In this document: one piece after another, positions 24,029 through 36,770 of the stretch | Layout of the letters: each line of letters begins with the position of its first letter | Position numbering within the stretch: the stretch's first letter is position 1 | NCBI RefSeq assembly: GCF_011397635.1 | Contig: NC_064773.1 | Coordinates: 26,399,949 to 26,463,948, forward strand | Reading direction: 5' to 3' | Length of the DNA stretch: 64,000 nt | From: Epinephelus fuscoguttatus | Lineage: Eukaryota; Chordata; Actinopteri; Perciformes; Serranidae | Made by a program: the position numbers and the translations under genes | The notes under the pieces: generated by a model | What the model was told of the DNA's origin: nothing | The model's input: only the letters and a program-made list of their open reading frames with translations | Database searches by the model: none

Positions 24029-27000
24029 ACACCTAATCCTGAGCTGAGTTGTGACTCTGCTGACAGGAATGTGGTGAGGATCAGTAGAAACACAGTTTAA
24101 CTACCCTCTGGCACAGTGCAGAGCTACACACACACACACACACACCCACACACACACACACACACACACACATTTAAAAATATCACCTCACTGTTCTTAT
24201 CTTCAAAGGATTAACAAAAAAAACAAGAACACTCACACACATGCACAGAAGACTTGATTATACTCTTAAAAGATTCCCAGCATGTGATTGGTCACATGCG
24301 ATCACCTCCCAGCCTGTTGAAGATCAAAGCAATTGCTGATTGGTCGAGGTCTCTCCGTCTTGCTCCTCAGGCATACAGGATACTGACCATCCAAAGGTCA
24401 AAGGTCAGATAATGAAAATCCACATCTCTGACAGGCCGCAGTTTGGAAGTGTGTCAGTCCGCAGCTTTGATTTACAACAGTTTGAAGTAACAGCTTACTG
24501 ACCTGGAATCAGAGATAAGCCAAACCTTGTCGACAGAAGAAGAAAAATCTGTTGCATTAATTATCGCTCCTTCTCTGAGTGAGCTGAGCAGGTTGCACGT
24601 CAGACAAGACAGAACACGGCAGCTGGAAATGGAACAAGTTTTTGCCCTCAGTTTGAAACGAGGGCATCTGTTTAGCTGTCGAAGATGTTTTAATTTGGTG
24701 GTACTGTTGTAGGCTTGAGACTCCGGGAAGAGTTAAGTCACAAGTTTGAGGCATGACTTGGACTGTAGTGTTTTTAAGATTTTACTTAATTTAGAGCTGA
24801 CTTCCTCGAGACTTGACTTTATCAGTTAAAAACTAAGACTTGGCTGCTTAAATCCTGGAACAATATAAGAAAGATAGTGACTGACCTTGTATGGCCACAA
24901 ACCTGCATTTTGAACTGAAGTGACCTCACACTAACTAGAAAAACATTCTATCTTAATATCATGGTCAACATTTGGAGACCTGAAAGACTAACAATTGACT
25001 TGCATTCCTCACTGAATATTGGTTATTTCAGAACTTTACTTTTACTTGTCTTAAATGACTTGAGACTTGATTCGAACTTATTTCAGTGACTTTAGACTTG
25101 AAATGGACTTGTTTCAGTTGATGTGAGACTTGATTTGGACTTGTTTCAGTTGACTTGAGACTTGACTTGAACTTGTTTTAGTTGACTTGAGACTTGATTT
25201 GGACTTATTTCAGCGACTTGAGACTTGATTTGGGCTTGTTTCAGCTGACTTGAGACTTGATTTGTACTTGTTTCAGTTGACTTGAGACTTGATTTGGATA
25301 GGTCATGAATGATTAAAGAGTTAACTTAGATTGATTTCCATTGACTCAGTAGTTGACTTGGACTTATCTTAAACTATTTTGACTTTACTTCATTGACATG
25401 AGACTTAACTTAAACTGGTCCCAAATTACTAGAGACATGACTTGGACTTGTTTTAAATGACCTTGAGCTTGACTTGTCTCCACTGACGCAAGAGTTGACT
25501 TGGACTTGTTTAAAATTAATTTTGACATAACCTTACTTCAGTGACTTGAGACTTAACTTGAAGCAGTCCCAAATGACTTGAGACTTGAAGTTGTCCTGAA
25601 TTACTTGTGACTTGACTTGGCCTTGTTATAAATGACCTTGGGCTTGACTTGTCTCCGCTGATGCGAGAGTTGACTTGGACTTGTCTCAAATTAGTTTTGA
25701 CTTTACTTAAGTGACTGGAGACTTAACTTGAAGTGGTCACAAATGTCTTGAGACTTGAACTGGTCCCAAATAACTTGAGACTTGACTTGGCCTCATTATA
25801 AGTGAGCTTGGGCTTGTCTTGTCTCCACTGTTGTGAGAGCTGACTTGGACTTCTCTCAAGTTAATTTTGACCTAACCTTACTTCAGTGACTTCATACTTA
25901 ACTTAAAGTGGTCCCAAATGACTTGAGACTTAACTGGAATTGGTCCCAAATGACTTGAAACTTGACTTGGGTTTGTTATGAATAACCTTGGACTTGACTT
26001 TTTCTCCGCCGAGTTGAGACTTGGACTTGTTATCAGTGAATTTTGAAACGACTTGTCTTGAATAACACAAGACATGATTTGCATCAAATGAATCTTGACT
26101 TCACCTGTCTCATTGTCCTGAGACTTAAAATGGTCACTTCTACAATTATTTGAAACTTGACTTGGACTTACCTCCATTTGTCTCTCGTGACTTGAAGCTT
26201 CTTGCACTTGTGCCATACGGGTTTTGACTTGTCTCAAAGGACTTGAGACTTGAATTGGGCTTGCCCTAAGTAACTTCATTGACTTGCATTTTTTGTTAGA
26301 TTTGTGTCCACTGATATGAGCCTGGACTTTGACAGGTCTCCTTTGATCTGATGTTAGACTTTGATGAATCTCCATTGACCTGAGCCTTAGCGTTGGACTT
26401 ATCCCCATTGACCTGACGTGGACTTGCCCCAACATATGACTCAAGTTGTATCCAGAACTGGGGAAAAAGTCATACTGAAAAAACATCACACAACAGCATC
26501 ATTAGGATCATGAAAGTCAATGGAAGATCAATACATTTGGACCTATTTGTGTAGAGTGTCACAGACACTGTTCAGATCAATACCTGTTAGCGATGTTGCA
26601 CCTTGCTCCTGACTGTCCTGAACGCTACCTGCAGCAGACAGAATGACGTGATTAATTGTTTCCTAAATGGATTTATGGCATTTGTTTATTGTCGACAGTC
26701 AAAACTGAAGAACTGAACCAAGAAAGGTGTTATGGTCTGGTGTCTTAGCTCTCTTTGGGTTTGACCTGCAGGGTCTGAGCTTCATGGTCAAAGGTCAGTG
26801 ATGATGGGTTTAAAGACGCTGTTCATTTAGAGGACATGCACTCGCACGTAGAGGCCACAACCTCCAGGGCGGCTGGGACAAAACAGGTGTTTTGCTCTAG
26901 GTATTTATGGAGGATGATGAGATGGAAGGACCCTCTTCTTCCTCTTCATGCCTCTCTTTACCCGTCCATGTTTCTCTGCCTTCTGTATCAGATTTAAGAC

Positions 27001-27848
27001 AAAAGAAAATCTCTCTTCTTTTTCTCTCCTTCCATTTTGCCTCACTGTAATTAAAATTTAATTAAAACCAACAAGATCTGATGTCTAATTTCACTATCTG
27101 TCTATCTATCTATTGCCAAAGGATTTCGGAGGTGTTTCCTTGGCTGAATCCCTCTCTCAGTGCTTTGAGGTTCTGAGACATGATTTAGCTGGAGTTTAAA
27201 CACAAAACATCCCTTAAAATTGGAGCTGGGAGGTTGTTTGCTTCTGGTTTCAGCCTCATGGGAACCAGACGCCCCTCCAAAAGGATAAACTGGAGACTTC
27301 CTCCACTTTTCTGCCAGAGCCTTCAATTAGCTTTTGTTAAAGCCTCCTCTTATCAGCAGCACTCAGAGCAGCTTTAACCACGACACTGCTGTAAGCCGGT
27401 TGTTCATCTGTTTAATACAGATTTCTTTTTACCCCTGAAAGATATCCCATCTAATTTCTGATATTCTTTCAGGTCCTTTATCCTTCACCTACAAGATGAA
27501 GGCAAATTCCTCGAATAGGCCTATGTCTCCATCAGCAGATTTCCATGTTTACATGCCTAATGATTTGATCATGACCACAGCAGGGGAACGCTACAGTAGT
27601 AACAGTCATATAAACACCTTTAACATGTTTTCTGACTCTCATTAAGAATTTTATGTGGATGCATAGAGGGATAAAAGGAGGACAACTCCGTCTGCCTGTT
27701 TCCCTCAGTAGTTAAAGCTCCAACTTTGTCTGTCTCGTCTTTGTTTTCCTTTTTCCCTCTGCCTCCCTTTTGTTCTTTTATCTCTTCATCGCTCACTCGC
27801 TCTGTCTTTTTTCCTCTTTTTGTCTGTTTTCTAATCACCCATCCCTAT

Positions 27849-27885
<37 letters not shown>

Positions 27886-27964
27886 GCAAAATAAAACCTC
27901 AGGAGAAGAGGAGAAATCCTGGCTTGTCTCTTTGACGTCAATAGTGAAGCTCTAAAGGCACTGA

Positions 27965-28007
<43 letters not shown>

Positions 28008-31000
28008 TGGGGTGGACTCATGCTGAGTCTCTATATACAGACAGAAAAACGAATCAAAAGCCTGTAGAAATAAACGAGCAGTCAGGTCAGGCTGGAAACA
28101 CACAGACATACACACGTCCCCCTACAACCCTCTACTCTCTCATCTGTTTACAATATCTTTTCTTCATTATTCCTCACATAAAAGTTCCAGTATTAAGTTT
28201 TGTTAATATAAATGTGTGGAGAGGTAGAAACGTGGGCAACGTAGAGATGTATCCAACTAAAGGAATCCATCTAACCCTTGCCTCTCTGTTGTTGACAGCA
28301 AATGGTAAACATTACGGATGACAGGTTCATAATTGTATTTAAGTTTTCTAACAAAACATGTTTACGTGTTTTAACGGTCAAAAAACACTCTATTTTCCTC
28401 ATACAGTCTGTGCTGGAACACCTGTATTCACCCTCTGTCTGTGAAGGCTCAGCTTTAGCGTCTGTCTCTTTAAGCCCCCTTTCCGAAAACAGCCCAGTCT
28501 CCTATGATTCATCATTGTTTCCAGGTCGTCCGTATCTCAGCGTCTCTGCACCGTCATTGCAGCCAGGAAATGACTGTCACAAAGAATAACCAAAATTACA
28601 TTTTTTCCTTGTTAGCATGTAGCTACATATACGTTAGCAATGTACTCGCAGCTGGGGAATGACTGTAACAGAGAATAGCGGCGCTTTCTACCATGGAAAA
28701 TCACAAACAAAAGTTTTCAAACACATCCAGACATGGTCCAGCAGGAATATGATAAGAAACTGGGGAGACATTTACAACATCAGAAACAAAGTTTACAGGT
28801 TTCTCTGACATTAGCATGTAGTTTCATGTAGCATTGCAAGCTATGTAATGTAAACACTTGCAGTAGCGTGCCTGGAGCAGATGACCATAAGAAATCAGGC
28901 ATGCTATGATGAGTAGAAAAATTGGTATTGAGAATTATGTTAATTTAATTATTGACCTGTTACATGTTAGCAGGACTATTTTGAATGTTGTTAATATTTT
29001 TCCTGTAGAAAGTCAATGTTTTGGCCACACAGGGCAAAACATTTACATATTTTCTCCTTATGAAGTTGACATGGCAATCATGTTAGCAGCAACTGTTAAT
29101 TTATACAGTAAATGTGTAAGAGTGTAAAACTGTTGCCCAGCAGATACGGGGCAACACTGCACAGCACTGGAGTTGTGTTTCTGGCTACCTAATACAAATG
29201 TAAGTCCAGTATTCGCTGTCTTTTTAGCATGGTTTTGGTCTTCACCAACTCCTCAAGGAAACATCTGGCTCGTTAGCTGCTAAATGCTCCACTGTTGTTA
29301 ACAGTTACTAACTAACGGTGGTGACAACTTTCTGCTGAGGCTGGGAACCATGATGAGAGTGGTGAGACTAAAAACCAAAATAATTAGCTGAAAGATATTA
29401 AAATGCTCCATGGCGCCGAAAAGAAATTGCAAAGGTGGGTGATAATTAGGCTACCTGGGTTTGTCACAATGAGCGCCTCTTTTCATTTTACATGCAGTCG
29501 TTTTATCTGTTGTGTAGCGCAGCTTTAAATGCATTTTAACTCTTGACATTCTGCAGCCTTGATAGTTTTGGACCAAAGGTTCCATCCATCCATCCATCCA
29601 TCCATCCATTTTAATCCATTTATTCGGGGCTGGGTTGCCAAGGCAGCAGGCCAAGCAAAGCACCTCAGAAGTCCCTCTCCTTAGCAACGCTTTCCAGCTC
29701 CTCCTGGGGGACCCCAAGGCATTGCCAGGCCAGATGAGATATGTAATCTCTCCAGTGTGTTCTGGGTCTGCCCCGGGGCCTCCTACCAGTGGGACGTGCT
29801 GGGAACATCTCTAACAGGTGGCACCTTGGAGGTATCCTAATTTGATGCCCAAACCACCTCAACTGACCCCTTTCGACACGAAGGAGGAGGGGATCCTAGC
29901 TCCCTCCTGATGTCTGTGCTCCTCACCCTATCTCTAAGGCCGAGCCCAGCCACCAGAGGAAACTCATTTCGGCCACTTGTATCCACAATCTCATTCTTTT
30001 TGGCCACTTCTCAAAGCTCATGACCACAGGTGAGGGTTAGGATGTAGATGGACCAGTAAATCGAAAGCCTTGCCTTCCAGCTCAGCTCTCACTTCACCAC
30101 GACAGTCCAGCACCCTGGAGGCCTCCCAGGCAGGCTGAGCAGTGTGATACCCCAGTAATTGGAGCACACCCTCTGGTCCCCTTTTATAAAATTTGGACCA
30201 CCACCCCCGTCTGCCACTTCACTGGCACTGTAGCCAACCTCCACTCGACACTAAAAAGGCGTGTCAGCCAAGACAGCCCAGCAATGTCCGGAGCCTTCAG
30301 CATCTCAGGGCAAATCTCATCCACACCTGGTGCCTTGCCTCTGGGGAGCTTTTTGACTACCTCAGCGACCTATGGCAGGGATATGGACAAGCGCTCCCCA
30401 GAGTTTTCACATTCTGCCTCCTCCAAAGAGGATGTGATGGCCAGGTTCAGGAGTACCTCAGAGTACTACTTCCACTGCTTGACAATATCCCCAGTCTGGG
30501 TCAGCAGCTGCCCTTCTCTGCTGAGCACAGCCTGAGGCAAGCCCTGGCTTCCCTCCCTGAGACGTCTCATGGTTTGCCAGAACATCCTTGAGGCCAACCA
30601 AAAGTCCTTCTCCATTGCTCTTCTTCAGTCTTTCTTTAACATTTTTGTAGACTTGAATATGAGGACATTTTGTACATGCATGTGTGTGTCTTCACATGTC
30701 CCGTAAGTTGTGTTTATACAGATGATGCTAAACAGCAGGCAGGTAACACCCGGATGTTTTGACAGGTGGTGAGTGTTAGTGTGTGTTGGGCCGTCCTGCT
30801 GAGAGCCTTCCTATGAGCATGAGAAAGGGTTCAAACTCTAAAAAAATTTACCAGTGTTACATAATCTGGATTTGAATTTTTGGATAAATGGGTGGGAAAA
30901 GATTTCCCTTAAAGGGTCATTTCACCCAAATTACAAAAAAAAAAAAAAGAAAAAGGTTCGGGTTGTCCATGCCTTATTCATCTTTGAGATGAGGATGCTT

Positions 31001-32773
31001 CCACTGCAGTAAAATGGATATGAAGGAAACATACAGCAAGAAATGAAAATAACATTTTAAAAATTCAACAGCAGGGCGTTCCCTTGACCTAGACCATGAC
31101 CAAGCCACATACCATGTAATTGCAGTGCCCCTGGTTAAATTCCAGCCGGAGACCTTTGTTGCATGTCAAAACCCCTCTTTCCAGCAACAGTATTGTCATT
31201 ACTGAATGATCCACACAGACCTCACTGTTAACAGTTTTCACACTATTTCTTCCGTAAAAAGAAGCTCCAATGAAATGCTAAATTTTTGCATATCTCAATG
31301 TTTTAGAATGAAAAGTACATTTTACTCATTATATATTAAACTAAATATTTACACAAGAGTGACATCTATCTTCTCATCGGGCCCTTGGCAAAAATGAGGC
31401 CAAGTGTATTTGCTCAAATGGCAAATCTAATTCTTAAAACTGGCACCAAGACACACCTTAGAAACACTTTGAAAGTAAGTATTGAGGGCATTAACATCAT
31501 ATTCTGTAGCCATCTGAGGCTGGTGTGAACAGGCCACAGCAAGTTCTTTTGACAGGACGTGAATGTGTTCTTCATTGCCAAGAGAGACAGAAAAAAAAGT
31601 ATCATTAATATACTGTCTGTTACTTCAGTGTATTTAGCAAAGCAAAAAATATCCAAGTAAGTACACTGACTCAAATACAGAATACAATCAACACATGAGT
31701 TCTGGTCATATTGGTGCTGTTGATTCTACTGTGTTTGTTAGCAAAATGCTAGTGGGACGCAAGGTACAATTAGCATTACAGGGACAGTTCGGATTTTTTG
31801 AAGTTGGTTTGTCTGACCTTCTTATCCATAGTCAGTGCAGTACCTACAATAAATGATGGTGGGCATGCCCCCAATTTGGAGAAGCAGACAAGAGTACTGC
31901 CACAGGTTTCGCTAGGTTTGTATACTCGTCAGACAAAGTGCTGTCATATATGAAGACACATGCATTTTCCACTGTGACTACAATGGCACTCACCCCTGTT
32001 AACCCTGCTGGTTGAGGTCAGCTCTGGTCTACCCAAGCACATGACCTTTGCATCGTCAGGGAGAGAAGGGAGGTCCATGGGGTGATACATTTATGTTACA
32101 CAGACACACATAAACATGGTCCCCCAGTGTTTTTGCTCTGGTAGAGAGCCCGTGGGGATAAATGTAAATGACAAGGGTCAGGACCTCCGCTTTATGTCCC
32201 CATCCTCCCTCCTTACAAGTGGGGTTTTCTTTGCAGAGGAGAACAAGCAAGAGTAGGGGAGAAGCAACCGTACTGTGGACATCAAAGGGAAAACGATTTT
32301 CTCATTTTCTCAAAGGGGCTGCTGGGAAACCCACATCACCAGTGCTCCCACACTATAAAACCAGCTGACAAGATGGCAACTGCCGGTTTACAACAGTTTG
32401 CTTTGCCTGTTAAGAAAACAACCCTTGCTGTATGTTAACTTACTTTCCCTCTCCTTCCTTTCTCCAGCTGCTGTGTTCCTCGGTGCAGGCTGCACTGTTC
32501 GAGGAGGAGGAGCGAGGCCGCAAGATGCAGGAGCGCCTGGCCGCTGCGGAGAGGAGGAACCGGCAGCTGAAGGAGCGCGTTCGGAAGGTGAAGCGCTCTC
32601 TGAGAAACGCCCGCAAGGCTGCGCGCAAGGCCGAGCAGGAGGCGCAGGAGCTGCGAGAGAAGCTGAAGGCTGCGGAGCGGAGGGCGGGGCATCACCTCAA
32701 TGCCATAACACAGGAGGAGCCTCCACCAGGGCGATACGCAAGCACGACGATACGCAAGAGAATGCAGCTTTAA
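22389..32773 (+). CDS. ccdc3: ccdc3, coiled-coil domain-containing protein 3 (favine), complete
   Basis: CCDC3 is a small secreted glycoprotein reported from vascular and fat tissue, linked to NF-kB dampening and lipid handling. Three exons join in phase: 22389-22795, 23309-23486, 32468-32773 (TAA), 296 codons against about 270 in human. Residues 1-23 form a hydrophobic signal peptide, and the mature part would start at CQLPSEWRPLSEGCRAEL. Three N-glycosylation sequons are visible: Asn111 (NLT), Asn128 (NYS) and Asn173 (NCT). Exon 3 encodes a strongly charged Glu/Arg/Lys coiled coil (about 205-270) after LLCSSVQAALFEEEE, then a short basic tail ending RKRMQL. The match to vertebrate CCDC3 runs end to end. 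Intron 2 is about 9 kb and full of repeats. A possible polyadenylation signal AATAAA lies at 32933. Confidence 0.95.
22796..23308 (+). other. ccdc3 intron 1
   Basis: A 513-base intron bounded by CTCAG/gtgag and ctctgcag/G. Nothing recognisable lies inside. Confidence 0.8.
23985..24172. repeat. GT and CA microsatellites
   Basis: A 21-unit GT run at 23985-24027 is followed 100 bases later by a CA run (24126-24172, interrupted by CCC). The two runs are inverted relative to one another and could pair. Confidence 0.9.
25050..26430. repeat. degenerate ACTTGAGACTTG minisatellite with higher-order units
   Basis: About 1.4 kb is made of variants of ACTTGAGACTTGATTTGG. From 25080 to 25300 the unit is close to 32 bases (TTTCAGTTGACTTGAGACTT...). 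From 25400 to 25900 units group into longer repeats, marked by AGACTTAACT or a variant at 25401, 25549, 25729 and 25894, a spacing of 148-180 bases. An open frame on the minus strand (25878-26489) follows from the repeat lacking stops and is not called a gene. Confidence 0.85.
27852..28005. repeat. CA and GT microsatellites, inverted pair
   Basis: A CA run (27852-27883) and a GT run (27966-28005) about 80 bases apart in ccdc3 intron 2. Both are alternating purine-pyrimidine and prone to Z-DNA and length change. Confidence 0.9.
28600..28860 (-). repeat. reversed copy of the repeat found at the left edge
   Basis: Read on the minus strand, it contains CTACATGCTAATGTCAG, ATCATATTCCTGCTGGACC and CAGTCATTCCCCAGCTGC. 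These match the copies at 120-350 and 700-920 over roughly 200 bases. Confidence 0.6.
29270..29480. repeat. dispersed repeat, first of two copies
   Basis: It shares AGCTGAAAGATATTAAAATG and GGGTGATAATT with 34430-34620 (GAGCTGAAAGATGCTAAAAT, GGGTGATAATT), in the same order and orientation. Class unknown; no coding sequence. Confidence 0.5.
29580..30600 (-). mobile_element. Rex3-like non-LTR retrotransposon, 3' fragment with internal deletion
   Basis: The plus strand starts with (CATC)n at 29580-29609, which is the (GATG)n 3' tail of a minus-strand Rex3. It continues into the reverse-transcriptase C-terminal region (GRRPRGRPRTHWRDYISHLA at 29700-29800). The frame is broken. Compared with the copy at 36771 the middle is shortened, and the right-hand part (30060-30600) comes from further upstream in the element. 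It lies inside ccdc3 intron 2, on the opposite strand. Confidence 0.75.
31085..31190 (+). repeat. SINE fragment
   Basis: It contains GTGCCCCTGGTTAAATTCCA followed by CTTTGTTGCATGTCAAAACC. This resembles the tRNA-like B-box region and body of the SINE at 36294-36429, which reads the other way. Confidence 0.45.
31776..31915. repeat. one-arm copy of the optn fold-back family
   Basis: ACAGGGACAGTTCGGATT, CTTATCCATAGTCAGTG and AATTTGGAGAAGCAG occur in the same order as the left arm at 14396-14500. No right arm was found nearby. Confidence 0.6.
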
Positions 32774-32932
32774 CGAATCCCACCTGCCCCAATCTTCCAC
32801 CCACCTGGACTGAAAACTGGCCGTGGAGAGCGAGAGACTGCTGGGCGGTCTCTATGTAAGGGACAAACAAATAGCAACTGTCACATATGAGTAAACACAC
32901 CTTAAAGTTATAATCTCGATAACTTTCCTGTA

Positions 32933-32938
32933 AATAAA
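32933..32938 (+). terminator. ccdc3: candidate ccdc3 polyadenylation signal
   Basis: AATAAA, 160 bases after the ccdc3 stop codon and the first one in that orientation. A longer 3' UTR using a later signal is possible. Confidence 0.45.
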
Positions 32939-33454
32939 CTAGTCCTTCCTTTTGTATCCCTGATTGCTATCACACAAGAGTGACCGTCAGGATCATTCCT
33001 GGTCAACTGACAAAAGTTCAAGAAGTTTCCTGAAAGAGAATCAAACATTTATTTTCTCGATGATTACTCTCACAGGTGGAGCAGCACTGTAGCTCTGCTG
33101 CCTTCTACAACTGGATTCAGTTGCTGCTCAATGCTCCTCTCAGGCCGTGATCACATAGGATGTGTTTTTGCTCCAATACAAAGCACAGCTGTGAGTGACA
33201 AGAGTTACAGTGACGGCAGGAGCTTATTGGAGTGCTGGTTTCCCCAACCCTACATAAAAGAAGTTCATATGTTAAAACTATTGGATAGGTCCATTTATGC
33301 TGGAGCAAGACGAGAAGAGAGAAATAAGAATTTGGTGAAAGGGGTACACCACCTATTTTACAAGTCGGATGGAGTACCAACTAGGCAGTAAAAGTGAGCG
33401 TTTTTTAACAACAGTTTGCAACATGGCTGTGTTAGCGACCGAACAGGATATTTT

Positions 33455-33565
33455 AAGCCCAAACATGATCTTTTCCAAACTCTAACCAAGTGGTTTTTGC
33501 GCCAAAACCTAACCACACTTTAACCACAGCACTGTAATGTAAAGAAACATAAAGTTTCAACATAG
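33455..33565. repeat. dispersed repeat, copy 1
   Basis: The words CCAAACATGATCTTTTCC, AAGTGGTTTTTG and AAAGAAACATAAAGTTTCAA recur in the same order at 35775-35910. Intergenic, noncoding. The surrounding stretch 32940-36000 shows no gene. Confidence 0.55.
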
Positions 33566-34429
33566 TCACTATATATAAAATGTACAAATGTAACAATTGT
33601 AACAAAAACTTAAAATGTCAGCACCATTCTTGTGATTGAGTTGCATCACTTTCAGGTTGATATGAGTAACTTGTTAACAAGCGGTCCCTTACGAAAGTCC
33701 ATGATGTTTGGTCATGGATTTTTGACATCCAGATACGACATGCAAGGTACCCTGGATGCGCTGGTTGTTGATGTTCTGGGACTCTGTGTCAAGTTCTGCC
33801 TGTTACATGCATTGTCTTCTTTCAAAATACACAGAAAATTTAACGTTTACATACAGTCTCTTTAAAAATAAGTGCACTACATTGGTATAACACCGCAAAT
33901 TTACATTTTTTTTCCCTTCAACAACAAACACACATGGTTGGTTTTAGGAAAAAAGAACAGGGTTTGGCTTTACAATCTTACAGGACGCAAACGCCACTCT
34001 CTTGGTTGAAAGTCAGTGTTTGTTGGAACCCACCCACTACCCTTCCCTCCTGCCCCACTGGGACTTATGCCGCCTTAACTTTTCATCTTGCCCCGCCGCA
34101 TTTCCATCTGACACCACTGGGCCCCGTTAAATTCTAATGGCAAGCGGCTGTGTATCATGCCGACATTGAAGGACACCTTTTTTTATTGGTACCTGACGCT
34201 ACAAATAACTGCCCAAGCGCCATATGTCAATGACCTCAGAGTGAGACTGGGGTGAGACATCCAGTATTCATTTGAACTTTTGCTTCTGGCAACCTGGTGA
34301 ATGCCCGTGAAAAAAAATATCTATGTCTTCAGCTGGAAAATGTTCGACTTGTTCGTAGGCTAGTTGCTAACTTAATCCGTTTGTTGTTCGGTGTTGGACG
34401 GGTGGTGTACCTATTCTTTTATTACAGAG

Positions 34430-34620
34430 AAGAGCCCCTGGCTGCAACTGGAAACACTGATGAGAGAGATTAGATTAAATCAAAACATTAAAGGTGCAGG
34501 CTGAAAAACAAAACTTGAGCTGAAAGATGCTAAAATGCTCTGAGTGGAACTGCAGAGTTGGGTGATAATTCTCTTTTGGTACCTCACTATAAGCAGCCCT
34601 TTTCACTATACACATACTAA
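34430..34620. repeat. dispersed repeat, second copy of the 29270 family
   Basis: See 29270-29480 for the shared words. Here the copy continues with GGTACCTCACTATAAGCAGC. Confidence 0.5.
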
Positions 34621-35193
34621 TTTGACTCATTAATATAAACATTTTGATTATAACAGCTTCAAGTCATTGAATGAGTTGTAGTAGCATTTATAGTCTTTAG
34701 TTTATGCAGCTTTTTGCAACACATATTGTAGGACAACCTGCAGCAACCACACAACTGAAGTTAAACAAAAAAAGACAAATTCAAAAATGCCTTTTATGTT
34801 TTCACGGCCTGTTGAAGCAATGATGTTGTGACTGTTTCTTTGACTGACATTGTGAGCAGTGAGTGGTGCAACTGAGAATGAGAATTCTGGGATGTTTGAA
34901 AAGGTTCATTTATTATTAAGTTGAGCTCTTTAAAGTCTGGAACATCAGCTTGTACATGGATATTTTTGTATGAATGTTTTTTCCGCATATAAAATTGAAC
35001 TTGGATGAACATCAGTGTGAACGTGACAATGTTTGAGAGAAGACTATTAACATCTGGGTCAGTGGAGTACAAAAAAACAAATAGCCACACACACTCAGCG
35101 GTTGAGTTAAGCCCTACAGCATCACGCAGAGAGTGTAAAGAGAGGTTAAGGTCAGAGGAGACATTGTATATGTGTAGTAGTTGAGGAGAGAGC

Positions 35194-35194
<1 letters not shown>

Positions 35195-35236
<42 letters not shown>
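35195..35236. repeat. GT microsatellite
   Basis: An uninterrupted run of 21 GT units. Confidence 0.95.
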
Positions 35237-35237
<1 letters not shown>

Positions 35238-35774
35238 TGGTCCATCAAGTGACTGGAATGTGTTTGTGTGGGCAGCAATGTTCCGAGCAGCAGGACGTCG
35301 CCGAAATATTCCTCTAATTCAGTCTGGAAAACCAAAAGCTCCGGAGGGAGGCGAGCAACCGTCACATCACGAGACCTCGGCGAATGCAAGGAAAACAAAT
35401 CACCAAATGATGACAAAACGAGAGGCAGGGTGGATGGAGAAGGATGCAGAAAGAGAGAGAGAGGTGCATTCATCAAAAGCTAAATTGCAGCTTCTCTCAT
35501 GTGGCACATATTCAAAAGCTCAGTGATGGTGAGGTGATGATGAGGTGATGGTGAAAGCAGCGGTGGAATTATGACCTGCAGTTGTGATGAAGATGCTAAA
35601 ATAACAAGGTGTAGCAGACCTTCATTTTCTGGTCTATGTTTAGTTAGCATGTAAGTAACACAGGCACAGGAAGTACTTTATATCTTTGCAAACTCTACAG
35701 CAGCCAATGTATTTTTTAACTAGAGTTCGAGACATTTCCAGCTGTGCTTGTAGTTACCACACTGGGTATTTGAA

Positions 35775-35910
35775 GCCCAGACATTATGTTTTCCTAACCC
35801 CAACTACATGGTTTTTGTGGCTAAGCATAACCATGTGTTAACCACAGTGCTGTCACCACATACAATAGACAACTAAAGGGTAAAGAAACACATGATTTCA
35901 ACATGTCGGC
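35775..35910. repeat. dispersed repeat, copy 2
   Basis: Shares GCCCAGACATTATGTTTTCC, ATGGTTTTTGTG and AAAGAAACACATGATTTCAA with 33455-33565. Confidence 0.55.
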
Positions 35911-36293
35911 CACATATGAGACAAACAAATGTAACATAATCACAGTCTGCAGAAACATACAATGTAATATTTAGGTGATTAAAGCCACTGAGTGCGTAAT
36001 TTCAGGCTGGTCTCCTGCACTTGGTGTATGTTTTCCTATTAAAAGGATTGCACCAAAATTTGTACATATACTGTGTAATCATGAGCCAGTTATTCTTGTA
36101 TAATCCACATGTTTGGGAAGGCTGCCATCACGTGACCAATGTGCTGATAGGAGTAAATAATAAAGACGGAAGCAGTCTTGTTTGCTCAAAGGTTGGGGTG
36201 GTGTATGGGTCACAAAACGTTGGACTTTCCCCACAAGATTGGCGTTTATTTTTTGGGCTTCTTTGTGTTTAACTGATGGGACAGTTGTTTTAG

Positions 36294-36429
36294 CATCAGG
36301 GGGAAGAGAGAGGGTGAATGACATGCAGCAAAGGGCCACAGGTTGGAATCAAACTAGCAGCTGCTGTGGCAAGGACAAAGACTTTGTACATGGGGCACCT
36401 GTTCTACCAGGTGAGCTAATGGGTGTCCC
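36294..36429 (-). repeat. tRNA-derived SINE
   Basis: Reading minus, it starts GGGACACCCATTAGCTCACC (an A-box-like TTAGCTCACCTGG). It has a degenerate B-box (GTTTGATTCCA) and continues CTTTGCTGCATGTCATTCAC into a CCCTCTCTC stretch. This is a common tRNA-headed teleost SINE layout. Confidence 0.65.
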
Positions 36430-36770
36430 AACTGTGTGAACATTTTAAGGTATGTTGTTGCAATGTTTCTTTTCTTTAGCCTAACCTCAATAACTTCACT
36501 TGCCTAAACCTAACCTCTCTAACTTTTTTTTTTTTTAAATAACATAACATCATTTGTGGGGCACTAATTAGTATGATATTGTACAAATCGTTGAATGAGG
36601 TTCGGTTGAGAATTTCTATGCAATTAAAGGAATACTTCACTCCCCAAATGACCATTTGTATATCAATTACTGACCTTGTGTTATGCTGAATTCATGAAAA
36701 AAAAAAGTTTTTCTAGCATGCCTCCATGGTGAATGAAGAATCCAAAAAGAAAAAGGAAATATATTGGTTC

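Larger units (their letters stand above)
23487..32467 (+). other. ccdc3 intron 2, repeat-rich
   Basis: A 9-kb intron between the donor gtaggg and the acceptor tttctccag. It carries GT/CA microsatellites (23985, 24126, 27852, 27966), the minisatellite at 25050-26430, a reversed copy of the left-edge repeat (28600-28860), a dispersed repeat (29270-29480), a Rex3 fragment (29580-30600), a SINE fragment (31085-31190) and one arm of the optn fold-back family (31776-31915). No additional exon is seen. The stretches 26450-27840 and 32000-32460 show nothing clear. Confidence 0.7.

Noticed and set aside
25050-26430. CRISPR-like array
   Set aside because: Repeats are diverged and contiguous with no unique spacers, and the genome is a vertebrate.
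25878-26489. 203-codon open frame on the minus strand
   Set aside because: It lies mostly inside the degenerate ACTTGAGACTTG minisatellite. The protein is repetitive, without domain features, and the openness comes from the repeat unit.
32398-32859. 153-codon ORF overlapping ccdc3 exon 3 in another frame
   Set aside because: It is a shadow of the GC-rich ccdc3 coiled-coil exon; only the frame joined to exon 2 matches CCDC3.
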